DNA of 64,000 bases from Collinsella sp. AF25-2LB (lineage in GTDB: Bacteria; Actinomycetota; Coriobacteriia; Coriobacteriales; Coriobacteriaceae). The notes under the pieces were generated by a model. The model worked only from the letters and a program-made list of their open reading frames with translations. It was not told the origin of the DNA and ran no database searches. Shown in pieces: positions 54,188-61,032 of this stretch (position 1 is the stretch's first letter; every line of letters begins with the position of its first letter). A program made the position numbers and the translations under genes. The DNA lies in the NCBI RefSeq assembly GCF_003458415.1, contig NZ_QRUF01000007.1:42083-106082 (forward strand), in the 5' to 3' direction.

Positions 54188-54320
54188 CCGGGCAAAACCA
54201 CCAGTCCCATTCCGGTTTTGCCTGGCATTTCCTACATGACTGGTCGAGCAGCCGGTTTTGGAATTGCTTGAACCCCAAGCAGTGCCTCCGATAACCAATC
54301 CAAAATCGGCTCCTGACCAG
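54188..54320 (+). other. Multi-stem RNA element before eda, copy 1
   Basis: The first stem (GGCAAAACC/GGTTTTGCC, extended by a G-T pair) presents AGTCCCATTCCGG in its loop. CTGGTC pairs with GACCAG (54240-54245 and 54315-54320), and a 12-pair stem (54251-54262 with 54299-54310, one G-T pair) lies inside. An inner TGCTT/AAGCA hairpin is followed by the fixed sequence CAGTGCCTCCGATAACC. The second copy at 56423-56547 keeps the loops and the last sequence but has different, still complementary stems. This is the form of a riboswitch or other cis-regulatory RNA. I do not recognise the class. Confidence 0.8.
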
Positions 54321-54370
54321 CACATTTGGCAATCACGCGCCCATGCGCGCCACACATCGAAAGGAACATC

Positions 54371-55012
54371 ATGTTCGATCAGTTCTACACCACGCTTGAG
54401 TCCCTGGGCATCGTGCCGGTCGTTGTGCTCGACAAGGTCGAGGACGCCGCTCCGCTCGCCCACGCCCTTATGGCAGCTGGCATGAAGTCCGCCGAGGTCA
54501 CCTTCCGCACCGCCTGCGCCGCCGAGTGCATCGCCGCTATGGCCGAGGCCGAGCCCGAGATGTGCGTTGGCGCCGGCACTGTCCTGACCGTCGAGCAGGT
54601 TGAGCAGGCCCGCGCAGCCGGTGCCAAGTTCATCGTCTCCCCGGGTTACAACGAGGACGTCGTGAAGCACTGCATCGACATCGACCTGCCCGTCCTTCCC
54701 GGCACCGTGACCCCCTCCGAGGTCACCGCAGCCGAGAACCTGGGCCTCAAGGTCACCAAGTTCTTCCCCGCGTCCCAGTATGGCGGCCTGAACACCATCA
54801 AGGCCCTCGCCGCTCCGTTTGTCGGTCACCGCTTTATGCCTACCGGCGGCGTGAGCACCGCCAACGTCGAGGAGTACCTGAGCTCCTCCGCCATCATCGC
54901 CTGCGGTGGCACCTGGATGGTCAAGCCGGCCCTGTTTGCCGACGGCGACTTCTCCAAGGTCGAGCAGATCGCCCGCGAGGCCATGGACGTCGTCAAGAAG
55001 GTCCGCGGCTAG
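54371..55012 (+). CDS. eda: KDPG aldolase
   Basis: Eda splits 2-keto-3-deoxy-6-phosphogluconate into pyruvate and glyceraldehyde 3-phosphate. The 213-residue TIM-barrel protein has IVPVVVLDKVEDA at the start, AEVTFRT with the catalytic glutamate, VGAGTVLT, and the Schiff-base lysine in LKVTKFFPAS. The GGTWMVKP segment closes the phosphate site. GAAAGGAACATC precedes the ATG. It follows kdgK by about 250 bases, and the gap contains a structured element, so eda may be controlled separately from kdgK. Confidence 0.95.
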   Translation: MFDQFYTTLESLGIVPVVVLDKVEDAAPLAHALMAAGMKSAEVTFRTACAAECIAAMAEAEPEMCVGAGTVLTVEQVEQARAAGAKFIVSPGYNEDVVKHCIDIDLPVLPGTVTPSEVTAAENLGLKVTKFFPASQYGGLNTIKALAAPFVGHRFMPTGGVSTANVEEYLSSSAIIACGGTWMVKPALFADGDFSKVEQIAREAMDVVKKVRG

Positions 55013-55029
55013 GTTTAGCTCTCTATCGT

Positions 55030-55067
55030 GAAAGGGGGCGTGCCCTAGACCTCGCCCCCTTTCTTTT
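55030..55067 (+). terminator. Terminator of eda
   Basis: GAAAGGGGGCG pairs with CGCCCCCTTTC around a 12-base loop and is followed by TTTT. It lies 17 bases after the eda stop. Confidence 0.9.
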
Positions 55068-55168
55068 AAAGCGGCTCGGAAGCGCGCCGTTTCCGTCACG
55101 GACAAGAACCGAAAACGTCTTGTATGCTGATAGAACGTGACGGAAGCGACACGCCCCCGAGCCGCTTT
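55068..55168. other. Nested inverted-repeat element
   Basis: Three concentric pairs are visible: AAAGCGGCTCGG/CCGAGCCGCTTT (55068-55079 and 55157-55168), TTCCGTCACG/CGTGACGGAA (55091-55100 and 55136-55145), and ACAAGA/TCTTGT inside. It directly follows the eda terminator and could be an RNA with coaxial stems or a mobile palindrome. Confidence 0.7.
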
Positions 55169-55230
55169 GCCTACTCGGTTGGCAACCGCGCTCAACTGAG
55201 CCACTTCGACAAAAGCCGAGCCACCAAAAC

Positions 55231-55301
55231 AGCTGCGGCGCCGTCTGGAGGAATGGACTCTTGCTTCCGGTCTTTTCCTCCAAGCAGCGCCGCAGCTTTT
55301 T
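55231..55301 (+). terminator. Large hairpin with T-tract between eda and gntR
   Basis: AGCTGCGGCGC pairs with GCGCCGCAGCT and, inside, TGGAGGA with TCCTCCA. Five T residues follow on the plus strand. It may end transcripts from the element upstream. Confidence 0.6.
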
Positions 55302-55322
55302 CGTGCCCCGATGTGCCCCGTC

Positions 55323-55389
55323 ACTTGCGGTGGAATACGGACTGCCTACACCATCAGAGCCGCAAAACAATCCCTATTTCACCGCAACT
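55323..55389. repeat. TTGCGGTGGAATA palindrome, copy 1
   Basis: ACTTGCGGTGGAATA and TATTTCACCGCAACT pair with two mismatches. The copy lies 15 bases 3' of the GntR-family gene; a longer perfect copy lies on its other side at 56167-56233. Confidence 0.75.
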
Positions 55390-55404
55390 AATGAAGGGGA
55401 CGAG

Positions 55405-56094
55405 TTAGATGGCCGAGTCTTTGGACAGCTCAAAATAGTCGGGATGCAAGGCGATAACCGGACCTTGCTCCTCGGGCATCAGGTGCAGGTGCGTCTCTGC
55501 CAGATAGCTCGCCGCGTCGGTATCGCCCCTCTTAATGGCCTCGAGAATCCGGCGGTGCTGCCGACGAATCGGCTCCCAATCCAGATCCTGCGACACCATA
55601 CGCAACCAGTTGTATCGCTCAAAATGCGTGTTGATGCTCTTCATCCAATCCCACAACATGTGGCGGCCGGCAATCTCAAAACATGTCTCATGGAACAGGT
55701 TGTCCAGATCGAAAAAGCGACGCGTTTCGCTATGGTCGAGCGACTCGGACTCGGCAAGAATCTGCTCGAGCCGACACTTCTGCTCGGGTGTGGCGGCAGA
55801 GCAGCATTTAATGAGCACGCTTCTCTCGAGTTTCTCACGCAAGAAACAGGCGTTCTCGGCGCGCTCCATGCTGATTTTTGAGACATAGGTGCCGCTTTTG
55901 GGACGCGTTTCCACCAGCTCCTGCTCACGCAGGCGCACAAAGGACTCGCGAATGGGCGTGCGTCCGATTCCCGTCTCCTTTTCCAGACCAATCGCCGAAA
56001 GGCGCGTGCCGGGCTTGAGCTCGGCATAGATGATCTTGGACCGCAATGCGTTGTACGCCTGGTCTTGCAGGCTCTGATAATGCTGCTGTTCCAT
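55405..56094 (-). CDS. GntR-family (FadR subfamily) regulator
   Basis: A 229-residue regulator with a winged helix at about 10-75 (SKIIYAELKPGTRLSAIGLE then GRTPIRESFVRLREQELVE) and a C-terminal helical FCD domain with the metal or ligand residues D, H and H in DLDNLFHETCFE and HRRILEAI. FadR-type GntR proteins such as UxuR and ExuR often control hexuronate pathways, which fits the neighbouring kdgK and eda. The start at 56094 follows GAGGG. The gene is flanked by two copies of the same palindrome. Confidence 0.85.
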   Translation of the reverse strand: MEQQHYQSLQDQAYNALRSKIIYAELKPGTRLSAIGLEKETGIGRTPIRESFVRLREQELVETRPKSGTYVSKISMERAENACFLREKLERSVLIKCCSAATPEQKCRLEQILAESESLDHSETRRFFDLDNLFHETCFEIAGRHMLWDWMKSINTHFERYNWLRMVSQDLDWEPIRRQHRRILEAIKRGDTDAASYLAETHLHLMPEEQGPVIALHPDYFELSKDSAI

Positions 56095-56166
56095 AAAGCC
56101 CTCGGATGAAGCCTCGGTTAATCGAATACCACCATGCAATACTATCGCATCCCCCGCCCCCCCATA

Positions 56167-56233
56167 AGTTGCGGTGGAATAGTTCCTGCTCAAGGCCTTC
56201 AGCAGCAAAAACAGGAACTATTCCACCGCAACT
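56167..56233. repeat. TTGCGGTGGAATA palindrome, copy 2
   Basis: AGTTGCGGTGGAATAGTTCC plus TG at 56167-56188 is repeated inverted at 56212-56233 without mismatch, a 22-pair stem with a 23-base loop. A diverged copy lies at 55323-55389. Confidence 0.85.
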
Positions 56234-56257
56234 ACAGCCAACGAGTTGTTGCAATTA

Positions 56258-56271
56258 GGTGAACGTTCACC
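56258..56271. promoter_or_regulatory. Perfect palindrome GGTGAACGTTCACC
   Basis: A 14-bp perfect palindrome in the divergent region between the GntR and YczE genes. Its size and AACGTT centre suit a LacI- or GntR-type operator. It occurs once in the window. Confidence 0.55.
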
Positions 56272-56309
56272 TTTTTATTGTTTTTCTCTTCGCAAATAAA
56301 ATCCCGTCG

Positions 56310-56340
56310 TATACTTAGGCTCAAACGAAACCGATTTCGT
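56310..56340 (+). promoter_or_regulatory. yczE promoter and LacI operator
   Basis: TATACT (56310-56315) is followed nine bases later by ACGAAACCGATTTCGT (56325-56340), identical to the kdgK operator. This places the membrane protein gene in the same regulon. Confidence 0.8.
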
Positions 56341-56343
56341 TGA

Positions 56344-56401
56344 GCGTGGGCAATATGATGCTAAGACGCACCCTACCATCTTGGCATCTTATCGCCCACG
56401 C
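56344..56401 (+). other. Leader stem-loop with conserved apical sequence, copy 2
   Basis: GCGTGGGC-A-ATA-T-GATGC pairs with GCATC-T-TAT-C-GCCCACGC (56344-56361 with 56384-56401), 16 of 18 positions. The apical segment TAAGACGCACCCTACC plus ATCTTG matches the copy at 52983-53040 at 20 of 22 positions, although the stems are unrelated in sequence. Confidence 0.8.
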
Positions 56402-56422
56402 AATGCCATTTGCTTTCTTCCC

Positions 56423-56547
56423 GTCTCGTTGGACCTTTAGTCCCATTCCGGCACAGCGAGACACTTCCTAGACGACTGACCGTGGGGCCGGCTTTTCTGC
56501 TTTTGCAGCAGTGCCTCCGATAACCCTCTTTTGCCGGCCCGGGTCAG
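56423..56547 (+). other. Multi-stem RNA element before yczE, copy 2
   Basis: The first stem is GTCTCG/CGAGAC with AGTCCCATTCCGG in the loop (56439-56451). The second stem pairs CTGACC with GGTCAG and GGGCCGGC with GCCGGCCC. Inside, CTGCTTTTGCAG is a hairpin and CAGTGCCTCCGATAACC (56509-56525) is identical to copy 1 before eda. It ends 33 bases before the ATG, so it could hide or expose the ribosome-binding site. Confidence 0.8.
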
Positions 56548-56580
56548 CTTTTTCACACAACCGAAAGGACGGGTAGCAAC

Positions 56581-57261
56581 ATGCGACCGCTCATCATCAT
56601 GCATGGCGAGAACATCGACTGGTGCCATACCGTCATCAGAATGCTGATGTATCTGGTGGGCGTTGCAGTACTGGCACTCGGTATGAGTCTCCAGACGGCA
56701 TCCGGCCTGGGCGTCGCCGCGCTCACGTGCTTTGCCACAACCCTATCCATGCTCACTGGCAAGACGCTCGGCTTTTGGATCACCGCAACCTACGTCGCCT
56801 ACATCGTGGCGCAATTAGCCATCTTGCGAAGCGAGTTCCAGCCGCGCATCCTGCTCGAGTTGTTCTTCTCAACGCTGATTGGCGGCTTGACCGACCTCTT
56901 CATGGCGGTCAACCCACTGCATCCCACGGCACTCCCCACACAGATTGCGACCATGCTGCTCTCCCTCGCTGTCACCGCATTTGGCGTAAGTCTCGTCGTC
57001 AACATGGGCGTTGTCCCCAACGCGCCCGACGGCTTGGTGCAAGTCATTGCCGAAAAGCTTAAACGCCGCTTTGGTGACGTAAAAGTCGTGTTTGACTGCT
57101 CACATGTCGCCGCCTCGCTCGCGTTGTCGCTGATCTTTATGTACAACCTGGGCGGCTTTGGCGTCACGACCGCCATCTCGGCACTGTTCCTGGGCCATGT
57201 CATCAACGTCGCCAACAAGCTGTTCGCCCAGCGCTTTGTGCGCGCGGCATTCGGGAAATAG
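56581..57261 (+). CDS. yczE: YczE/YyaS/YitT-type membrane protein
   Basis: A 226-residue integral membrane protein with five or six hydrophobic segments. The first, RMLMYLVGVAVLALGMSLQT, and the MGVVPNAPDGLVQVIAEKL loop are typical of the YczE/YitT group, whose transport substrate is unknown. Its promoter carries the same LacI operator and leader RNA motifs as kdgK and eda, so a role in uptake or export of a uronic acid or its breakdown product is a reasonable inference. GAAAGGA lies 11 bases before the ATG. Confidence 0.82.
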   Translation: MRPLIIMHGENIDWCHTVIRMLMYLVGVAVLALGMSLQTASGLGVAALTCFATTLSMLTGKTLGFWITATYVAYIVAQLAILRSEFQPRILLELFFSTLIGGLTDLFMAVNPLHPTALPTQIATMLLSLAVTAFGVSLVVNMGVVPNAPDGLVQVIAEKLKRRFGDVKVVFDCSHVAASLALSLIFMYNLGGFGVTTAISALFLGHVINVANKLFAQRFVRAAFGK

Positions 57262-57307
57262 CACCACCGTAAGAACCCGCGAACAGCGCTATACGTTGCT
57301 ATATCTC

Positions 57308-57348
57308 ACTATACTTTGCTATACTTTGCTATACTTTGCTATATCTTG
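57308..57348 (+). repeat. 10-bp tandem repeat in the ATPase promoter region
   Basis: CTATACTTTG is repeated three times, followed by CTATATCTTG, with diverged copies before it from 57289. Each unit contains a TATACT box. Copy-number change would alter promoter strength or spacing. Confidence 0.8.
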
Positions 57349-57364
57349 AGCAAAGGTGGCTCAC

Positions 57365-58456
57365 ATGCAAACAAACCCTTTTAAGCCCACAGCAGGTAAA
57401 ACACCTCCCACGATTATCGGCCGCGAAGATGTACTTGAAGAATTCAGTGAAGGCCTCACCAACGGGCCTGGTGCCCCTGGGCGCCTAATGCGCATAGCCG
57501 GCGTCCGTGGAACGGGCAAGACGGTCCTCCTTGACAAGTGCTCACGTTTGGCGCAAAGCCGTGGCTGGACGGTCATAAAAGAGGTCGCAACCGAGGGACT
57601 TTGCCAGCGCATTCTCGAACAGCTGCAGCCCAAATTCCAGGCCAAACACGCCAGATTTGAGCCCACCGTAGCTGGCATATCCATCGGCAGCATAGATATT
57701 GAGCGAATCGGCCCATCGCTACGCGACGCCATGAGACAGACAATATCCAAGAATGGAAATGGCCTGCTCATCACTCTCGACGAGGTTCAAGACGCAGAGC
57801 TCGATGAGGTCCGAACGCTCTCCATTGCGATTCAGCAGGTTATCGGCGAAGACCTTGATATCGCCTTTGTTTTTGCTGGGCTGCCTTCGATGATTGAAAG
57901 CATCATCAACGGAAAGACACTTACGTTTTTGCGCCGTGCCCTCCCCTTTGATCTGAAGGCTGTGGCAGTAACCGAAGTGTCGTACTCCCTCGAGGAAACC
58001 ATTGAAGCGTCTGGCATGGAGTTGCAGCCAGGTATTGCCGGCCAACTTGCCGAGGCAACGCAAGGCTATCCTTTCATGATCCAACTCGTTGGATACTACG
58101 CATGGCAGTTGGCAAGACGTGCACATACAGCGATTATTGGAGAAGAAGAAGCCGAGCGTGGCATTGCAACGGCACGCGAACGCTTCTGCGCCATGGTGAT
58201 TGAGCCCGCGCTGCGGCGCATTCCGCCCACGTGCATCGCTTATCTGCTGAGCATGGCGTCTTTGGGGCAGACGAGCTCGACTAGCATGGTTGCCGATGGC
58301 CTAAACAAAACGCCTCAACAGGTGAGCTCCGTCCGCAGCCGCCTGTTAAGAGAATCGATTATCGAGGCCCCCTCGTACGGCAAGGTCTCATTTGCCATCC
58401 CCTACATGCGCAATTACCTCTACGAACACAAAGCCGAACTGGAAGTTGAACTGTAG
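57365..58456 (+). CDS. AAA/ORC-STAND ATPase
   Basis: A 363-residue ATPase with Walker A GVRGTGKTVLL (about residues 44-54) and Walker B LLITLDEVQD (about 136-145), an arginine-rich sensor region, and a C-terminal winged helix (PQQVSSVRSRLLRES). It belongs with the ORC1/AAA_16-like ATPases found alone in many actinobacterial genomes. GC content is below the local average. AAAGG precedes the ATG; a GTG nine bases upstream is possible. Tandem repeats lie before it and a palindromic array after it. Function is unknown; a defence or mobile-element role is possible. Confidence 0.72.
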   Translation: MQTNPFKPTAGKTPPTIIGREDVLEEFSEGLTNGPGAPGRLMRIAGVRGTGKTVLLDKCSRLAQSRGWTVIKEVATEGLCQRILEQLQPKFQAKHARFEPTVAGISIGSIDIERIGPSLRDAMRQTISKNGNGLLITLDEVQDAELDEVRTLSIAIQQVIGEDLDIAFVFAGLPSMIESIINGKTLTFLRRALPFDLKAVAVTEVSYSLEETIEASGMELQPGIAGQLAEATQGYPFMIQLVGYYAWQLARRAHTAIIGEEEAERGIATARERFCAMVIEPALRRIPPTCIAYLLSMASLGQTSSTSMVADGLNKTPQQVSSVRSRLLRESIIEAPSYGKVSFAIPYMRNYLYEHKAELEVEL

Positions 58457-58475
58457 AAGCGGTAACTGCCCTGCA

Positions 58476-58606
58476 AGACGAAAACCGTTTTCGTACGGAT
58501 TTAAAGCAGACGTAAACGATTTTCGTCTTGATTTGCGTACGGAATTAAGACGTAAATTGCGCTTTCGTACGCTTATTACCAGACGCAAATTGTTTTCGTC
58601 CGGCCA
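58476..58606. repeat. Array of four short palindromic repeats
   Basis: AGACGNAAANNGNTTTCGT recurs at 58476, 58508, 58548 and 58581, with a partial fifth at 58621. Spacing is 32, 40 and 33 bases. Each unit is an imperfect palindrome. It looks like a cluster of binding sites rather than a CRISPR array, because units are short and divergent. Confidence 0.7.
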
Positions 58607-58625
58607 TGCGTCCCCAATCTAGACG

Positions 58626-58654
58626 AAAAGAGCCCCGAGCTCGAATCGGGGCTC
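58626..58654 (-). terminator. Terminator for minus-strand transcripts
   Basis: GAGCCCCGA pairs with TCGGGGCTC around a seven-base loop. TTTTCG follows on the minus strand. It lies 30 bases beyond the end of the minus-strand fragment at 58685. Confidence 0.8.
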
Positions 58655-58684
58655 GATGTAAGTTCTAGGGTGTCAGAAGTTACA

Positions 58685-59008
58685 TCAGCCGCTTACGACC
58701 GCTCTGTCTATCTCTCCGAGCGGGACGGGCGCCGATGCCCTGATCTCTGCCATGTCGAGGTGCGAGATCAAATCCTTGGCGCGCTCGCCGGAGTGGTATG
58801 CCTTGTTCGGCGCCACCTTCCTGTAGAGCTTCTTGAGCTTCGTCTTCCCCTTGTTGCCCGGCGGCATCTCCGTCTCAGGTGGCAGCCCTAGGAAGGACAG
58901 GACGCCGGGCAGGTCGCACAGCATCACGTCCTCGATGTCGGCCTTGGCCGCCAGGTCGACGACTCTCTGCGCTGTCGGCGAGATGTTCGGGGTGCTGCTA
59001 CCGCCCGC
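58685..59008 (-). pseudogene. Unrecognised fragment after the integrase remnant
   Basis: About 100 residues are open on the minus strand, with SPTAQRVVDLAAKADIEDVM and a lysine-rich KGKTKLKKLYRKVAP segment. The frame continues upstream only through the GGCAGTAGCG tandem repeat and has no good start. It may be the 3' part of an element gene. I do not recognise it. Confidence 0.45.
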
Positions 59009-59022
59009 TGGTTCGGAAGCTG

Positions 59023-59066
59023 GCGGGCAGTAGCGGGCAGTAGCGGGCAGTAGCGGCAGTAGCGGT
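59023..59066. repeat. 10-bp tandem repeat GGCAGTAGCG
   Basis: GGCAGTAGCG occurs about four times in a row at the broken 3' end of the integrase remnant. Replication slippage here probably helped to disrupt the gene. Confidence 0.85.
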
Positions 59067-59964
59067 GTGGCTCGATAGGCCCGAATATCCGTAAGGAAGG
59101 TGCTCGCTCTCATATGTGCTGATATGCCTCGCCTCGCGAACCTTGGGATGCTTCCTGAGGTAATCCCTCAATTCGAGCCACTCTTTATGCTCATAACGCT
59201 TCGAAATCGTTTCCCCGTCGACAGTTTCCTTCACATAATGGTATGTTCGAACGCCTTCGAACTTGCCGAACCCGTTCTCGACGCTGAAGTTTCTGAACCA
59301 GCGCGAAAACCCATTCAGGTCCATGAAGTTGACTTGGGGATGCCTGTCTTTCGTTCGTTCGAATGAGTGGACGAGCGGAGTGCCTTTGACTTGTTCCAGG
59401 CCGAAGGCTTCCATTTCGCGGGCCTGCTCCTTTTTCCAGAATTCGAGATACGACGTCAGCGTCTCGCTTATCGAGATCCTCCGCACGCTTTTCTTGCTTT
59501 TGGGCGAGCGAACGCTTCGATCGGCCGCGAACTGCTGCTCAATGAGGATGCTTCTGTTCTCGACGGAGGCATCGGACCACGTCATCCCGAGGGCTTCTGC
59601 CCTTCTCATGTCGGTGTCGAGCATGAGCATCACGCATGTGATGTGCGCGTCCGTTCTCGATTGAGTAGGATGTCGAGTAGGCGAGCGGCGTGATGGTTCC
59701 TTCGCGGTTGTCGTGGAACTTTTTTGCGTACGAGCCGACGGTGTCCCTCGATTTTTGGACGTAGGTGCCGCTGTTGAGTTCTGCCTTGTAGGCTTCGAGT
59801 GCGGCGTCGACCTCTCGGCTTTTGGTGGTATGTATGGTCTGCCACGGCGAATAGCGGTATTTGCCCGTGACCGGATCCTTGCCGAGGCTGTGACGGTAGC
59901 GCCACGTGTATTTGTCGCGGCGTTGCTTCGTTCCTTTGCCTATGACGAGAGGTCGGTCGTTCAT
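59033..59964 (-). pseudogene. Broken tyrosine-type integrase
   Basis: The N-terminal part (from 59964) has YTWRYRHSLGKDPVTGKYRY, an AP2-like arm-binding domain, and part of a SAM-like domain. The catalytic part continues in another frame from about 59633 with MLDTDMRRAEALGMTWSD, where the first catalytic arginine should lie. The rest of the core, including the H-x-x-R box and the tyrosine, is absent; the end runs into a 10-bp repeat. The gene is therefore frameshifted and truncated. It lies about 280 bases from a tRNA-fMet fragment, the likely attachment site. Confidence 0.8.
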
Positions 59965-60037
59965 CGTGTTCCTTGCCTGAAGTGCCTGAGAATCGCGCTC
60001 GGTTGCGCGGAATGGCGCAAAGGGCTGGGGCGAGTGG

Positions 60038-60089
60038 GCATTACCCTTGGTGGTGGGCCCTGCGTGGGGTCACACCCCAAGGGTAATGC
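60038..60089. repeat. 13-bp inverted repeat upstream of the integrase remnant
   Basis: GCATTACCCTTGG and CCAAGGGTAATGC are perfect inverted copies 26 bases apart. It may be an arm-type or regulatory site of the decayed element. Confidence 0.65.
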
Positions 60090-60245
60090 TCCGCCTGACC
60101 GCTTTCAAGCTCGTTGTGGGTCGAATTTGGGTCGAATTATTCCGCGTACTTTTCTTTCGTAAATCTATGAAAACATCAAATGACCTGGAGTTATATTGAC
60201 TTCAATTTGGGTCGAAATGTCTGAATGAAACAACGTCGTAGCGAC

Positions 60246-60290
60246 CTCATAACCCGAAGGTCGGTGGTTCAAATCCGCCCCCCGCGACCA
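60246..60290 (+). other. 3' fragment of tRNA-fMet(CAT), likely attachment site
   Basis: CTCATAACCCGAAGGTCGG, the T-arm GGTGGTTCAAATCCGCC, and the acceptor end CCGCGACCA are the 3' half of an initiator tRNA. The 5' half is absent: the sequence before the anticodon does not form a D-arm or acceptor strand. This is the pattern left when an element integrates into a tRNA gene. No intact copy is in the window. Confidence 0.82.
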
Positions 60291-60299
60291 TGAAACTTC

Positions 60300-60331
60300 A
60301 GGTCGGAAGCATAAAAGCTCCCGACCTTTTT
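60300..60331 (+). terminator. Terminator after the tRNA fragment
   Basis: AGGTCGG pairs with CCGACCT around a 14-base loop, followed by TTTTTC. It probably ended the original tRNA transcript. Confidence 0.8.
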
Positions 60332-60549
60332 CTTTGTCTAGGGGTTTCGGCATCTCTCGTTCTTTGGGTACCTCGAGGCGGGCAATCAGATAGATGCTTA
60401 CGAGTATCATAGGGTCTTTTTACGTCGCGGTCGTGTCTCGTACTGGTGCGCCGCTCTTTGTGGGACGTGTCACTTTGCCATAGGTTGTCCGGCGGCGGGG
60501 CGCAGGTCGTTCCCCGTGGCGTCGCTCCTTTCGACGCTACGCTGCCTGG
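60332..60549. other. Intergenic stretch
   Basis: No convincing gene, repeat or RNA is seen between the tRNA-fragment terminator and the Ogt-like gene. Confidence 0.5.
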
Positions 60550-60858
60550 CTACTCGTTCCACTGGTGCTTTTTCATGTCGACGCAGCCGTTGTCTCGGAA
60601 GGCGACTCCTTCCTCCGTCAGTAGTGCTCGCTGGTCGGGGAAGTTTGGCGCGAGGCGTCCCGCGTGGTTGACGACGCGGTGGCAGGGATAATCGCCGTAG
60701 CGATCCGCCTCGCTCAGCACCGCTCCGACCAGGCGAGAGTTTTTCTCCCTGCCGATGAGGCGCGCTATCTGACCGTACGAGGCGACGCATCCCGCCGGAA
60801 TCTCTGCCACGACGGAGAGAATCTCATAAACCAAATCTTCGTCCAGGACTTTTCCCAT
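60550..60858 (-). CDS. Ogt-like alkylated-DNA repair protein (single domain)
   Basis: A 102-residue protein equal to the C-terminal domain of O6-alkylguanine-DNA alkyltransferases. It has the VASYGQIARLIG helix and the active-site PCHRVVN motif with the acceptor cysteine. The N-terminal domain is missing, as in short MGMT/ATL proteins, but unlike ATL the cysteine is kept, so alkyl transfer is possible. GGGAGCGATACG precedes the ATG. It stands alone next to the decayed integrative element. Confidence 0.88.
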   Translation of the reverse strand: MGKVLDEDLVYEILSVVAEIPAGCVASYGQIARLIGREKNSRLVGAVLSEADRYGDYPCHRVVNHAGRLAPNFPDQRALLTEEGVAFRDNGCVDMKKHQWNE

Positions 60859-61032
60859 CGTATCGCTCCCGTGTTCGCTTTTGCCTTCGGGGGCGCGGCG
60901 CCGATCACCCGTGCTGCGATTTTCGCAGCTCCCCTTACCGAAGCATCGAGGGAAAGCGCGTGCGTGTCAAGGTTGTCTGGTCCAGTTGCTGGCTCGATGC
61001 CTCGAGATGTTCGCCTCAAGTGCGACCTGCCC

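Noticed and set aside
58476..58606. Possible CRISPR array
   Set aside because: Repeats are only about 20 bases, diverged and palindromic, spacers are 8-16 bases, and no cas gene is present. A binding-site array is more likely.
60246..60290. Complete tRNA gene
   Set aside because: Only the anticodon 3' side, T-arm and acceptor 3' strand are present; no D-arm or 5' acceptor strand precedes them.
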